Of a stretch of DNA of 64,000 bases, positions 42,099 to 50,744 are shown one piece after another. Both the position numbers and the translations under genes were made by a program. The notes under the pieces are model-generated. The model made no database searches, was not told where the DNA came from, and was given only the letters and a program-made list of their open reading frames with translations. The DNA is taken from the NCBI GenBank assembly GCA_947165975.1, contig CAMVCL010000004.1, positions 1 through 64,000 on the forward strand, read 5' to 3'. The stretch comes from an uncultured Candidatus Saccharibacteria bacterium. GTDB taxonomy: Bacteria > Patescibacteriota > Saccharimonadia > Saccharimonadales > Saccharimonadaceae. Position 1 is the first letter of the stretch; each line of letters starts with the position of its first letter.

Positions 42099-43904
42099 AT
42101 GTATGCTAAGATAGCTAAATTCTTCTTTTTGGCAGCAATAGTTATTTCCTCTCTCTCTTTTGTTCATCCTGTATCTGCTGGAACTGTCACCAAGGATAAG
42201 ACATTTTCTGTAGGAGGGTGGTCTCAAGGAGCTGTTCTTACTAAAAAGTATTATGTTTTTACAGACTGGAGCGGTAATAGTTATAAAATAGTCAGATGCA
42301 ATCGTCCTAGTGGTAACAATTGTAAAAAGAGTAAAACATTCAATGGAAAACCATCTTCAATGTATCATGAATGGGGCACTGACTATGCCCAGGCTATCCT
42401 TAAGGAGAATTCTGGGAAGCAGTGTATTAAACTATCAACCATGGAAAGTGTCAGTAGTGGTTGTGGCTCAATGGTTAAGAGTAGTGGACTAAATATCCCA
42501 GGTGATAATAAAAAAGTTCGCCAAGGTTGGACTAAATATGGTAGCTATTATCTTCGTGGCTATGGCAATAATGGTGGTATGCAAAACTATATTTGGCTTT
42601 TTAACTCATCAAAAAACCTTAAGAAAAAATGGCCTATCCCACTTAGTGGCGGCGAGATTGAAGATGTCATGGTAGAAGCGGATACGGGCATAGTATGGTT
42701 TACTTGGTATGGTAGTAGTAGACATATAACTTATTATAAGGTTTCCAAATCAGTCTTTAGTAGTTTCATCAAAGCTAATGCTGGCTCTAGTTCATCTTCC
42801 AGCTCTTCCAGCTCCTCTAGTTCCTCCAGCTCTGCCAATGGCAACCCAGGCCCTGCCTCCTCCACTCCAGCCCAACCATCCTACACTACTCCAACATCCA
42901 ACTACGATGGTTCTATAGACACTATCCTCTTTGGTCCTATCCAAGATGATGGTGAAGGCTGTGGTGTCTATATGATTCTTAATCTCATCCTAGAGATCCT
43001 CACCTATGGAGTAGCTATAGCCGCAGCTATAGGTATCACTATCTCAGGCATCACCTACCTCACAGCTAAAGGTAATGAACAACAAACTACTAAAGCCAAA
43101 AGAAGGATCTATGAGATAGTCATAGGCCTAGCTGCCTATGCTGTACTCTATGCAGCCCTATCCTTCTTCCTTCCAGGTGGCAGATTTAATACAAGTAGTA
43201 CCTGTAATAAAGCATCCTCTACTAGTAATGCTGTTACTGGTGATAGGCCTACTATTAGCTATGAGAAGAGTAAATCTGATTCTAGCAAAACGAAATCAAA
43301 AACGAAATCAAAATCAAAATCGACAGCTAAAAGCAGTAGTGCTTCTGCACCTTGGACAAAAACACCAGCATATAAAAAATGTATGAAAAATGCTGCGAAG
43401 GTAGTAAGGGATAAGATTTGTAAAATTGAGGATCCTAGAGAAAGGATTTGGAGAACGGCAGTATTATTGGTAGGAAGAAAAAAAGCGCCTACAGCGGCAT
43501 ATAAAGCTGCATATACTGAGATGAAAACAAATATGGGTGCTTGTGAATCATATGGAGAGGCTTGTAACACTTTTGTGGCTACAGTTTTAGCTGCTTCAGG
43601 TGTTGATGTAGGTGTTCCGAGTAAAAGAAATGGGCACACAAGTAATAATACGAGAGATATGTATAATTATTTTCTGAATCATCCTAAGAAATGGAAGGTT
43701 GTTGGACATAACCCATTAAAATCTCGTGAAGGGGATGTTGTGGTTAAGCCTCGTCCCAGTGGACATATTACGCTTACTGTAAAAAGGAACGGAAAACTAG
43801 TGACTGCGCATGCAAGTAACTGTGGGTTTTATCCAGCTCGTGAGACTTATATTTTTAATGGTTATTCTGGTACGCCAACTGTTTTTCGATATATTGGGAG
43901 TTAG
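42099..43904 (+). CDS. Secreted fusion: beta-rich domain, VirB2-like helix pair, NlpC/P60- or CHAP-like peptidase
   Basis: 601 residues. A signal peptide (FFFLAAIVISSLSFVHPVSA) leads into a beta-rich domain (about residues 25-225) and a run of about 20 serines. A TrbC/VirB2-like two-helix unit follows (MILNLILEILTYGVAIAAAIGITISGITYL, then IYEIVIGLAAYAVLYAALSFFLPGG). After a Lys/Ser linker comes a C-terminal domain with a candidate catalytic Cys (GEACNTFVATVLAASG) and His (SGHITLTV), plus REGDVVVKPRPSG, as in CHAP or NlpC/P60 hydrolases. The helix-pair section uses C-ending codons (CTC, ATC, ACC) unlike both flanks. It is probably a pseudopilus or secretion component that cuts peptidoglycan. 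The ATG is 6 nt after TGTTATAAT; the end overlaps truB by 4 nt. Confidence 0.75.
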   Translation: MYAKIAKFFFLAAIVISSLSFVHPVSAGTVTKDKTFSVGGWSQGAVLTKKYYVFTDWSGNSYKIVRCNRPSGNNCKKSKTFNGKPSSMYHEWGTDYAQAILKENSGKQCIKLSTMESVSSGCGSMVKSSGLNIPGDNKKVRQGWTKYGSYYLRGYGNNGGMQNYIWLFNSSKNLKKKWPIPLSGGEIEDVMVEADTGIVWFTWYGSSRHITYYKVSKSVFSSFIKANAGSSSSSSSSSSSSSSSSANGNPGPASSTPAQPSYTTPTSNYDGSIDTILFGPIQDDGEGCGVYMILNLILEILTYGVAIAAAIGITISGITYLTAKGNEQQTTKAKRRIYEIVIGLAAYAVLYAALSFFLPGGRFNTSSTCNKASSTSNAVTGDRPTISYEKSKSDSSKTKSKTKSKSKSTAKSSSASAPWTKTPAYKKCMKNAAKVVRDKICKIEDPRERIWRTAVLLVGRKKAPTAAYKAAYTEMKTNMGACESYGEACNTFVATVLAASGVDVGVPSKRNGHTSNNTRDMYNYFLNHPKKWKVVGHNPLKSREGDVVVKPRPSGHITLTVKRNGKLVTAHASNCGFYPARETYIFNGYSGTPTVFRYIGS

Positions 43905-44677
43905 TCTTTATTACAATAATTAGTTAATGATTGGGAATCCTTGATATTGTATTGACCGATTTGAAGGCGGCGAAGTTTTGTAAGGTAAGCACCAGTATTT
44001 AATGCATTTCCAATGTCTTCAGCGAGAGTACGAATGTAGGTGCCGGAACTGACGTGACAACGAATGGTAAGTTCAGGATAATGGTAATCAAGGATTTCGA
44101 TCTTGTAAATTTCGACTTGACGGGAGGGGATTTCGAAGTCTTTGTTTTGTCTGGCAAGTTTATAAGCGCGTTGGCCATTAATCTTAATGGCGGAATATTT
44201 TGGTGGAGTTTGAGTGATTTTACCAGTGAATTTTGTGAGAGTAGATTCAATATCGTGTAAATCGGGTTTAATTAGATTATTCTGAGGAATATTTGCAACT
44301 GACGGGGAGCAACTAGCGAGCGAGCCCAGTGACGATGGGTGCGAGCGAAGCGGCGACGAAGAATAATCAAATTGTGTTGGAATGTATTCTCGTATCTCAC
44401 CTTCAGGATCGCCAGTAGTGGAAGTGTAGCCTAGTTTCATGGTAGCTTCGTAGACTTTGTCGAGTTTTAAAAAATCGTTAGATTTTTTGGTCATTTTACC
44501 AGATAGAATAATTAGTAAACCAGTAGCAAATGGGTCTAGGGTTCCAGTGTGTCCAACTTTGACTTTGTGGCCATATTTGGCTTTTAAAAAACCACGAACT
44601 TTGGCAACAACTCCGAAACTAGAAATGCCAGTAGGCTTGTCTATGAGAATAATTTGATCTTCGGGATCTTGATTCAT
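43901..44677 (-). CDS. truB: tRNA pseudouridine-55 synthase with in-frame insertion
   Basis: 258 residues. The catalytic Asp is in GHTGTLDPFATGLL; KVYEATMKLG, PPKYSAIKINGQRAYKLAR and SSGTYIRTLAEDIG are canonical. It makes Psi55 in the T-loop of tRNAs. The C-terminal PUA-type region is short. Residues about 105-126 (SSPLRSHPSSLGSLASCSPS) are an extra loop in GC-rich DNA (44299-44361) between the TGDPEG and PDLHDIES segments. The ATG is 7 nt after TGTTATAAT. Confidence 0.94.
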   Translation of the reverse strand: MNQDPEDQIILIDKPTGISSFGVVAKVRGFLKAKYGHKVKVGHTGTLDPFATGLLIILSGKMTKKSNDFLKLDKVYEATMKLGYTSTTGDPEGEIREYIPTQFDYSSSPLRSHPSSLGSLASCSPSVANIPQNNLIKPDLHDIESTLTKFTGKITQTPPKYSAIKINGQRAYKLARQNKDFEIPSRQVEIYKIEILDYHYPELTIRCHVSSGTYIRTLAEDIGNALNTGAYLTKLRRLQIGQYNIKDSQSLTNYCNKD

Positions 44678-44780
44678 AATGTCTATTATAACAGGTGAAA
44701 CCCTGGTTGCATATCGGCATTTAGAAAAGAAATAGTCACTAATCTTGAAAAAGTTCTAGGGGTGTGATATAATTAGGCGC

Positions 44781-45047
44781 ATGATAACAAAAGAGAATAA
44801 AGATAAGGCTATTGCCAAGGTTGCTCGCAATAAAGCGGACGTTGGTTCTCCTGAAGTTCAAGTTTCAATCTTGACGGAGCGCATCAAAGAAGTGACTGAG
44901 CACGTTAAGAACAACAAACATGACTTTATGGCCAAAAGAGGTTTAATGCAGATGGTAGGGAAACGCAAGAAATTGCTTCGCTATCTCGAAGAGACTGATT
45001 TTGAGCTATACAAGAAGACTGTAAAGAAGCTTGGCCTCAGAAAATAG
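44781..45047 (+). CDS. rpsO: Ribosomal protein uS15
   Basis: 88 residues, complete S15: VGSPEVQVSILTERIKEVTEHVKNNKHDF, then RGLMQMVGKRKKLLRYL. It binds 16S rRNA in the platform. A promoter TTGAAA, 17 nt, TATAAT (extended TG) ends 7 nt before the ATG, so translation is probably leaderless. The rpsO-pnp order known in many bacteria is kept, but an unrelated minus-strand gene has come between them. Confidence 0.97.
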   Translation: MITKENKDKAIAKVARNKADVGSPEVQVSILTERIKEVTEHVKNNKHDFMAKRGLMQMVGKRKKLLRYLEETDFELYKKTVKKLGLRK

Positions 45048-45061
45048 TTTAGTAAATAGAG

Positions 45062-45092
45062 AAGCCCCAAATAAGGATTTGGGGCTTTTTGA
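45062..45092 (+). terminator. Terminator of rpsO
   Basis: An 11-bp stem (AAGCCCCAAAT with ATTTGGGGCTT) has the loop AAGG, followed by T's. Confidence 0.9.
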
Positions 45093-45096
45093 TAAG

Positions 45097-45681
45097 CTAT
45101 TTAAACATTGTCTGAAATTGTTTTTTTGCTTGTTCGAGCTTTGACTTCTTCTTCTTTTTCTTCTTGTCGTCGGCTTCGGTTTTGATGCCACAAGACTTGA
45201 GGAAGTTATCGAAGAGTAAATCGAAGATTTCTCGACGTTCTTCTCCGTCTTCGATATCTTTGATACTTTCAATGCATCTGAGGTACGGAAGATATCCATT
45301 TTCGGTGTCGAGAATAAAGCTGTGAATTGTGTTTTCGAACAATGTCATCTGTGTGCTAAATGTATCGTGGTATCTCTGGATATAGTCTTCTATGTCGAGC
45401 TGGTTTTTTTCAAGCGGTGCATAGTTAAGACAGAAGTTACAAGAGATAAGTTCTACATCTGGGTCGTAGAAGAAAATGCCTGTTACATTGACATGGTATC
45501 TTTCGTCTATTCTCTTTTTGAGACTTGACCAGATTTTTCCCAATGGGTCAAAATCGGGATTATCAGGAAATACTAATCCTTGGATAATCAAGTTGCCGAA
45601 CCCGTTGGAACATTGCTCTTCGAATACAATTTCGTTGGTAATGTCAATAGCTTTTTCTGAATTGATATTAAATGTGCCCAT
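45097..45681 (-). CDS. Unknown cytosolic protein with Lys-rich C-terminus
   Basis: 194 residues, no signal peptide or membrane helix; mixed alpha/beta with cysteines (EEQCSNG, ISCNFCLN, LRCIES, KSCGIK). It ends in a run of seven lysines and a short helix. I recognise no family. It is inserted between rpsO and pnp and has its own promoter (45744-45772) and a GGAGGG ribosome site, like the genes at 29259 and 48225. It may be a recent insertion into the conserved rpsO-pnp pair. Confidence 0.68.
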   Translation of the reverse strand: MGTFNINSEKAIDITNEIVFEEQCSNGFGNLIIQGLVFPDNPDFDPLGKIWSSLKKRIDERYHVNVTGIFFYDPDVELISCNFCLNYAPLEKNQLDIEDYIQRYHDTFSTQMTLFENTIHSFILDTENGYLPYLRCIESIKDIEDGEERREIFDLLFDNFLKSCGIKTEADDKKKKKKKSKLEQAKKQFQTMFK

Positions 45682-45743
45682 GTTTTATATCCCTCCTTGA
45701 TTGATTTGACTGTTTAAACATGCAAAAAACAGTTCATATGTTT

Positions 45744-45772
45744 ATTATATCACATTTTGCTGAAAAAAGCAA
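45744..45772 (-). promoter_or_regulatory. Promoter of the 194-residue gene
   Basis: On the minus strand TTGCTT, a 17-nt spacer, TATAAT with extended TG. It is followed by a leader of about 55 nt and AAGGAGGG. Confidence 0.75.
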
Positions 45773-45861
45773 GATTTGGTATAATTGTAATAACATTAAC
45801 AATAGGGAAGACGGCAGATATGGGCTTTTATAATTTGAAAGTCCGTATCTGAGGTTTTCCC
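45757..45861 (+). promoter_or_regulatory. pnp promoter and long leader hairpin
   Basis: TTGCTG (45757-45762), 17 nt, TATAAT (45780-45785). The leader then folds into a 24-bp stem with two mismatches (45805-45828 with 45838-45861, 9-nt loop). In other bacteria PNPase controls its own mRNA through such a leader hairpin, cut by RNase III; the same is inferred here. Confidence 0.75.
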
Positions 45862-45878
45862 GAGAAAGGATTATTTTT

Positions 45879-48056
45879 ATGGACATTATAAACCCTAATG
45901 GTAAGAAAACGGTGCAAGTTTCTACCGAATGGTTAGGGCGCAAATTGACTCTAGAAGTGAATAGAGTTGGTTTCCGTACGACGTCGTCGGTTTTAGTGAC
46001 TTATGGTGATACTGTGGTACTCGGTTCAGTTGTAGTTGGGACTAAGCCAGTTGTGCAGGACTTTTTTCCTCTGTCAATTGATTATGAAGAAAAGTTTTAT
46101 GCGGCTGGGAAGATTTCTGGTTCGAAATTCATTAAACGTGAGGGTAAACCAGCTGATGAGGCCGTTTTGGTCGGGCGTTTGATTGATCGTCCAATTCGAC
46201 CACTATTTCCAAAAGGATATCGTCAGGAAGTGCAAGTAGTTTGTACTGTCTTATCAATGGATCCATCGTTTAGGCCGGATTGTGTAGCAATGATCGCAGC
46301 TTCTTCTGCATTAATGAATGCTGGATTGCCTTTTGATGGGCCAGTTGCGGGGATCAGAATCGGTCGGATTGGCGGCGAATTTAAGGGATTCTTGTCTCCG
46401 GAAGAAAGAGAACAGTCTCCGATGGACCTAGTGGTGGCTTGTAAAGATGGTAAAGTGATGATGGTCGAAGCTGGTATGAAAGAAGTGCCCGAAGAGACTA
46501 TTATTGAAGCGATGCATTGGGCAGTGGATAAAGTCCAGCCTGTCTTAGATTTGCAGCGTGAATTAGCCGAAAAAGTTGCTACGCCAGAGAGAGAATATGA
46601 ATTGGTCTTGCCAGATGAGGATGTGATTAAAGAGGTTGAAGAATGGACAGACGGTAAATTTGGATCTAAGGTCCGTGGAAATGTGATGGAGCGTGCTCAG
46701 ATTTTGGACGAAATTAAGTATGCAATGCATGATGAATTTGCACTCTCTAAAGGTCAAGGGGAAACTGATAATGAGAAGGTAGCTTGGTATGACGAGAATT
46801 TGCGCGATGTGTACGATCAGGCGTTTGAGCTGGCTTTGTTTAAAGAAGTACGAAGAGGTATTGTAGAAGAAGGAGTCAGGCCAGACGGTCGCAAGTTAGA
46901 TGAAGTACGACCACTTAGTTCCCAGGTAGGGATTTTGCCTCGTACGCACGGTTCATCTTTGTTTACACGTGGTGTGACGCAGGCGATGAATATCGTAACT
47001 TTAGCACCGTTGTCTTATGCGCAAGATGTGGATACTATGGAAGTGACTGACGGGAAGCGTCGTTACATGCATCATTATAATGCTCCTTCTTACACGGTTG
47101 GTGAGCCAGGTAGAATGGGTTCGCCGGGTCGTCGCGAGATTGGCCACGGGTATTTGGCAGAGCGCGCTTTGCTTCCAGTACTACCTTCTGAGGAAGAGTT
47201 CCCTTATGCGATTCGTTCAGTAACTGAGATTATGTCACAGAACGGTTCGACTTCGATGGCGGCAACATGCTCTTCGTGTATGGCTTTGATGGACGCAGGC
47301 GTACCTTTGAAGCGACCTGTTTCAGGCGTGGCTATGGGTTTGATGGTAGATGTGCCAAAAGGTCAGCCAATTGAAGCTTCGGATATTGATAAGGCCTATG
47401 TGTTGACTGATTTGATGGATGCAGAAGATTTTGCTGGTGATATGGACTTTAAGGTGACCGGTACGACTGAGGGTGTGACGGCTTTGCAGATGGATATGAA
47501 GGTACATGGTTTGCCGGTAGAGATTATGGAAAAAGCTTTGAAACAGTCTCATGCAGGTAGAATGTTTATTTTGAAACATTTGACGGATGTGATCCCAGAG
47601 CCAAGGAAAGAGATTTCACCATATGCTCCGAGAATTGAAAAACTGATGATTAATCCCGACAAGATTGGAGCAGTGATCGGTAAAGGTGGTGAGACTATCA
47701 ATAAAATCACTTCTGAAACTGGTGCCGAAGTTAACATTGAAGATGATGGATTAGTGACAGTGTCTGGAAGTGATCCTGAAAAGATTAAGAAGGCTTTGGA
47801 CTGGATTAAGGGTTTGACTGAAGAACCTGAAGTCGGCAAGATCTACGAGGGTACTGTGGTTTCGATTAAAGATTTCGGAGCTTTTGTTAATATCATGCCA
47901 GGGATTGACGGGATGCTACATATTTCACAGATTACTGACAAGAAACGTTTGAAAAAAGTGGAAGAAGTCTTGCATATGGGAGATAAAGTACGTGTGCGTC
48001 TAGTGGCAATCGATCATGGCAAATTGAGTCTGTCGATGTTGAATCTAGATAAATAA
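45879..48056 (+). CDS. pnp: Polyribonucleotide nucleotidyltransferase (PNPase)
   Basis: 725 residues. Two RNase PH cores are present (first from residue 15; second with VRPDGRKLDEVRPLSSQVGILPRTHGSSLFTRG and MEVTDGKRRYMHHYNAPSYTVGE), with a helical domain between. A KH domain (KIGAVIGKGGETINKITSETGAEVNI) and a C-terminal S1 domain (GTVVSIKDFGAFVNIMPGIDGMLHISQI) follow. It degrades RNA 3' to 5' with phosphate. The ribosome site GAAAGGA is well placed and, unlike most genes here, it has a long structured leader. Confidence 0.98.
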   Translation: MDIINPNGKKTVQVSTEWLGRKLTLEVNRVGFRTTSSVLVTYGDTVVLGSVVVGTKPVVQDFFPLSIDYEEKFYAAGKISGSKFIKREGKPADEAVLVGRLIDRPIRPLFPKGYRQEVQVVCTVLSMDPSFRPDCVAMIAASSALMNAGLPFDGPVAGIRIGRIGGEFKGFLSPEEREQSPMDLVVACKDGKVMMVEAGMKEVPEETIIEAMHWAVDKVQPVLDLQRELAEKVATPEREYELVLPDEDVIKEVEEWTDGKFGSKVRGNVMERAQILDEIKYAMHDEFALSKGQGETDNEKVAWYDENLRDVYDQAFELALFKEVRRGIVEEGVRPDGRKLDEVRPLSSQVGILPRTHGSSLFTRGVTQAMNIVTLAPLSYAQDVDTMEVTDGKRRYMHHYNAPSYTVGEPGRMGSPGRREIGHGYLAERALLPVLPSEEEFPYAIRSVTEIMSQNGSTSMAATCSSCMALMDAGVPLKRPVSGVAMGLMVDVPKGQPIEASDIDKAYVLTDLMDAEDFAGDMDFKVTGTTEGVTALQMDMKVHGLPVEIMEKALKQSHAGRMFILKHLTDVIPEPRKEISPYAPRIEKLMINPDKIGAVIGKGGETINKITSETGAEVNIEDDGLVTVSGSDPEKIKKALDWIKGLTEEPEVGKIYEGTVVSIKDFGAFVNIMPGIDGMLHISQITDKKRLKKVEEVLHMGDKVRVRLVAIDHGKLSLSMLNLDK

Positions 48057-48065
48057 TTATCAATA

Positions 48066-48097
48066 ATAACCGCCTTGACTTTAGGCGGTTATTTTTA
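48066..48097 (+). terminator. Terminator of pnp
   Basis: ATAACCGCCT (48066-48075) pairs with AGGCGGTTAT (48083-48092), followed by T's. Confidence 0.88.
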
Positions 48098-48140
48098 TGA
48101 GAATCATGAATAGTTCTAGTTAAGAACAGGGGTAGTGTTA

Positions 48141-48169
48141 TTGACTTTTTGTGTTTAGTGTGCTATAAT
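48141..48169 (+). promoter_or_regulatory. Promoter of the 183-residue gene
   Basis: TTGACT, a 17-nt spacer and TATAAT with the extended element TGTGC. A leader of about 50 nt contains CAAATTGTAC, also found before the gene at 29259, and AAGGAGGG. Confidence 0.8.
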
Positions 48170-48224
48170 ATTAATAGAGGTGGATTTTTGATCTGCCAAA
48201 TTGTACTTTAAGGAGGGTGGAATT

Positions 48225-48776
48225 ATGAAAAGAGTAGACTTAGTGCGAAAACTTTACGATGAATCGCCATTTGATCTTCATGATAGTAAGACCTGCGCAA
48301 GGTTGATCGGCTTTAGGACTGAAATGCGTTGGTGGTGTCCTGGCTCTGATGCTTATCGAGAATTACATAATGAGATCTTAGATGCATCACGTTGGAAGTT
48401 GGGTAAATACACTGATGGAGGCAGATATTTGGATTTGAGACCTTTTTTTAATCTGAATAGAGATAATACTGTAGTAGTGGAGCGGTATTTGACTGATGTT
48501 AAAGTGGACGAATTATCCGATGAAGATGCTTATGAGATATTAGCTTCGATGGCAAATTATCATTCAATGGAGAAGTATATTGAGCTCTTGGTTGGATTTC
48601 CGGCTTACGAACCAAAAGGTTCGTTAGGGGAGATCGCTACTTCGAATAAGTGGGGATATGACAAGAGTAATTATTCTTATGTTTCGACAGTAAGAAATGC
48701 CGATATTGAAATCGTGCGAGAAACTTTGAAATGGCTACAAGAACGAGTATCTAAGAAAGAAAAAATGCATTTATGA
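48225..48776 (+). CDS. Unknown cytosolic protein, 183 residues
   Basis: 183 residues from the ATG at 48225 behind AAGGAGGG. It has no membrane segment and is rich in Tyr, Asp, Glu and Trp (TEMRWWCPGSDAYRELHNEIL; VSTVRNADIEIVRETLKWLQERV). I recognise no family. Its promoter and leader share features with the genes at 29259 and 45097, so these may belong to one regulated set. A terminator follows and lepA starts separately. Confidence 0.68.
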   Translation: MKRVDLVRKLYDESPFDLHDSKTCARLIGFRTEMRWWCPGSDAYRELHNEILDASRWKLGKYTDGGRYLDLRPFFNLNRDNTVVVERYLTDVKVDELSDEDAYEILASMANYHSMEKYIELLVGFPAYEPKGSLGEIATSNKWGYDKSNYSYVSTVRNADIEIVRETLKWLQERVSKKEKMHL

Positions 48777-48786
48777 ACTACTATAT

Positions 48787-48817
48787 AGCCGGTTTTTATA
48801 GACCGGCTTTTATTTTT
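48787..48817 (+). terminator. Terminator after the 183-residue gene
   Basis: AGCCGGT (48787-48793) pairs with ACCGGCT (48802-48808), followed by a T-rich stretch. Confidence 0.82.
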
Positions 48818-48858
48818 AACATTTTAATAGGGGTGATTATATGTTATAATATGTGAAT

Positions 48859-50727
48859 ATGGATAAGATACGGAACTTTTGTATTATTGCGCATATTGAT
48901 CATGGTAAGTCGACGATTGCAGATAGGATGATGGAAATTACAGGGACGGTCTCGAAACGTGAGATGCATTCGCAGCTTTTGGATTCGATGGAACTTGAGC
49001 AAGAGAAAGGAATTACGATCAAATTGGCGCCAGTGACGATGGATTGGAAGGGGATAACTTTGAATCTGATCGACACGCCAGGACATGTGGATTTTTCATA
49101 TGAAGTATCTAGATCTTTACAGGCTGTTGAAACGGCGGTGCTGGTAGTAGATGCAACGCAAGGGATTCAGGCTCAAACGTTGGCAAATGTGTATTTGGCG
49201 ATTGAACAGAATTTAACAATTATTCCGGTTATCAACAAGGTTGATCTGCCAGCGGCGGATGTAGATGCGGTGGCGGCGCAGATAATCAATCTGCTTGGAT
49301 GTAAACGTGCTGATATTATCGAAGCTTCTGGTAAGACTGGGAAAAATGTGGATAAAATACTTGATGCTGTAATAGAGAGGGGGCCAGAACCAACGGCTGC
49401 TCTGGGGACGGAGTCGCTTCGGCCTTTTGTTACGGATGATGTACCTTCTGCTAGCCCAGTCACAACTTCCACGGTGTTCCAGAATAGCGATGGTTTTAGT
49501 TCTAGTACTACAAGAGCTCTCATATTTGATTCCTATTTTGACGATTATCGTGGAGTAGTGTTATATATTAGGGTATTTGAGGGGGAGATCAAAAAGAATG
49601 CCGAAATACTGATGATGGCGGCAGAGACGAAGGGTTTGGCGCTTGAAGTTGGGATATTGACTCCGAAGATGAGTTCGAGAGATGCTTTGAAGGCAGGTGA
49701 AATTGGTTACATCGTAACAAACTTGAAAACTACGCGAGAGGCAAAAGTTGGTGATACTGTGACTTTAGCAAAATTACCAGCAAAGAAGGCATTACCTGGC
49801 TATAAGAATGTGCTACCTTTTGTGTATGCGGGGTTTTTCCCAGTATCAAATGATCAATATAAAGATTTAAAGGAAGCGATCGAAAAACTATCCTTATCGG
49901 ATTCGGCTTTACGATTTGAACCGGAAAATTCACCAGTGTTGGGATTTGGTTTAAGGATTGGTTTTTTGGGGCTTCTCCATATGGATATTATTCGTGAGAG
50001 ATTGGAGCGCGAATTCGGATTAGATTTAATCGTGACGAATCCTTCGACTAATTATGAAGTCGTAATGAATAATGGTGAAACGATGGAAATTAAATCTGCG
50101 GCGGACCTGCCAGACGCTTCGGAAATCCGTGAGATTCGTGAGCCTTGGGTGAAAGGCGAGATCATCTTACCGAAGAATATGATTGGTGGGGTATTGAATT
50201 TGATCAATGAAAAACGCGGTCATCAAACTAACTTATCGTATATTGAAGAACGGGCAGTGATTGATTTTGAAGCGCCAATGGCGAATCTGTTGACGGATTT
50301 TTATGATCAATTAAAGTCTGCGACTTCGGGTTATGCGTCGTTTAACTATGAACTGAATGGCTATCGAGCAGAGGATCTGGTGAGAGTGGACTTTTTGGTT
50401 GGTGGCCACAAGATGGATGCTTTGTCGGTGATGGCACATCGTAGTGAAGCGGATGGGATCGGTCGGACTGTGACGAAAAAATTGAAAGAAGTAATACCAC
50501 GTCAGAATTATGAAGTAGCTTTGCAGGCGGCGATTGGTGCAAGGATCATCGCACGTGAGACAATAGGGGCTTATCGTAAAGATGTAACTGTAAAAATCCA
50601 TACGGGAGATCGTGATAGAAAGGCGAAATTATTGCAAAAGCAAAAACGTGGTAAAGCCAGGATGAAACGTTTTGGTAAAATTGATATTCCGTCGGAGGCT
50701 TTTACGGTAATGTTGAAACGAGACTAG
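48859..50727 (+). CDS. lepA: Elongation factor 4 (LepA) with an insertion after the G domain
   Basis: 622 residues from the ATG at 48859 (8 nt after TGTTATAAT; a GTG at 48853 is less likely). G1 AHIDHGKST, G2 EKGITI, G3 DTPGHVDF and G4 NKVDLP are present; the LepA C-terminal domain ends KRGKARMKRFGKIDIPSEAF. EF4 acts on stalled or mistranslocated ribosomes. Residues about 175-219 (GPEPTAALGTESLRPF, then VTTSTVFQNSDGFSSSTT) replace the short IPxPxGDPxAPL linker found elsewhere, adding roughly 30 residues before RALIFDSYFDDYRG. Confidence 0.96.
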   Translation: MDKIRNFCIIAHIDHGKSTIADRMMEITGTVSKREMHSQLLDSMELEQEKGITIKLAPVTMDWKGITLNLIDTPGHVDFSYEVSRSLQAVETAVLVVDATQGIQAQTLANVYLAIEQNLTIIPVINKVDLPAADVDAVAAQIINLLGCKRADIIEASGKTGKNVDKILDAVIERGPEPTAALGTESLRPFVTDDVPSASPVTTSTVFQNSDGFSSSTTRALIFDSYFDDYRGVVLYIRVFEGEIKKNAEILMMAAETKGLALEVGILTPKMSSRDALKAGEIGYIVTNLKTTREAKVGDTVTLAKLPAKKALPGYKNVLPFVYAGFFPVSNDQYKDLKEAIEKLSLSDSALRFEPENSPVLGFGLRIGFLGLLHMDIIRERLEREFGLDLIVTNPSTNYEVVMNNGETMEIKSAADLPDASEIREIREPWVKGEIILPKNMIGGVLNLINEKRGHQTNLSYIEERAVIDFEAPMANLLTDFYDQLKSATSGYASFNYELNGYRAEDLVRVDFLVGGHKMDALSVMAHRSEADGIGRTVTKKLKEVIPRQNYEVALQAAIGARIIARETIGAYRKDVTVKIHTGDRDRKAKLLQKQKRGKARMKRFGKIDIPSEAFTVMLKRD

Positions 50728-50744
50728 TGTGATATAATTTTTAT

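Noticed and set aside
42780-42840. Polyserine tract read as a sequencing artefact or CRISPR-like repeat
   Set aside because: It uses mixed TCN and AGC codons in one open frame, so it is a real hinge; repeat units are too short and irregular for CRISPR. No CRISPR array was seen anywhere.
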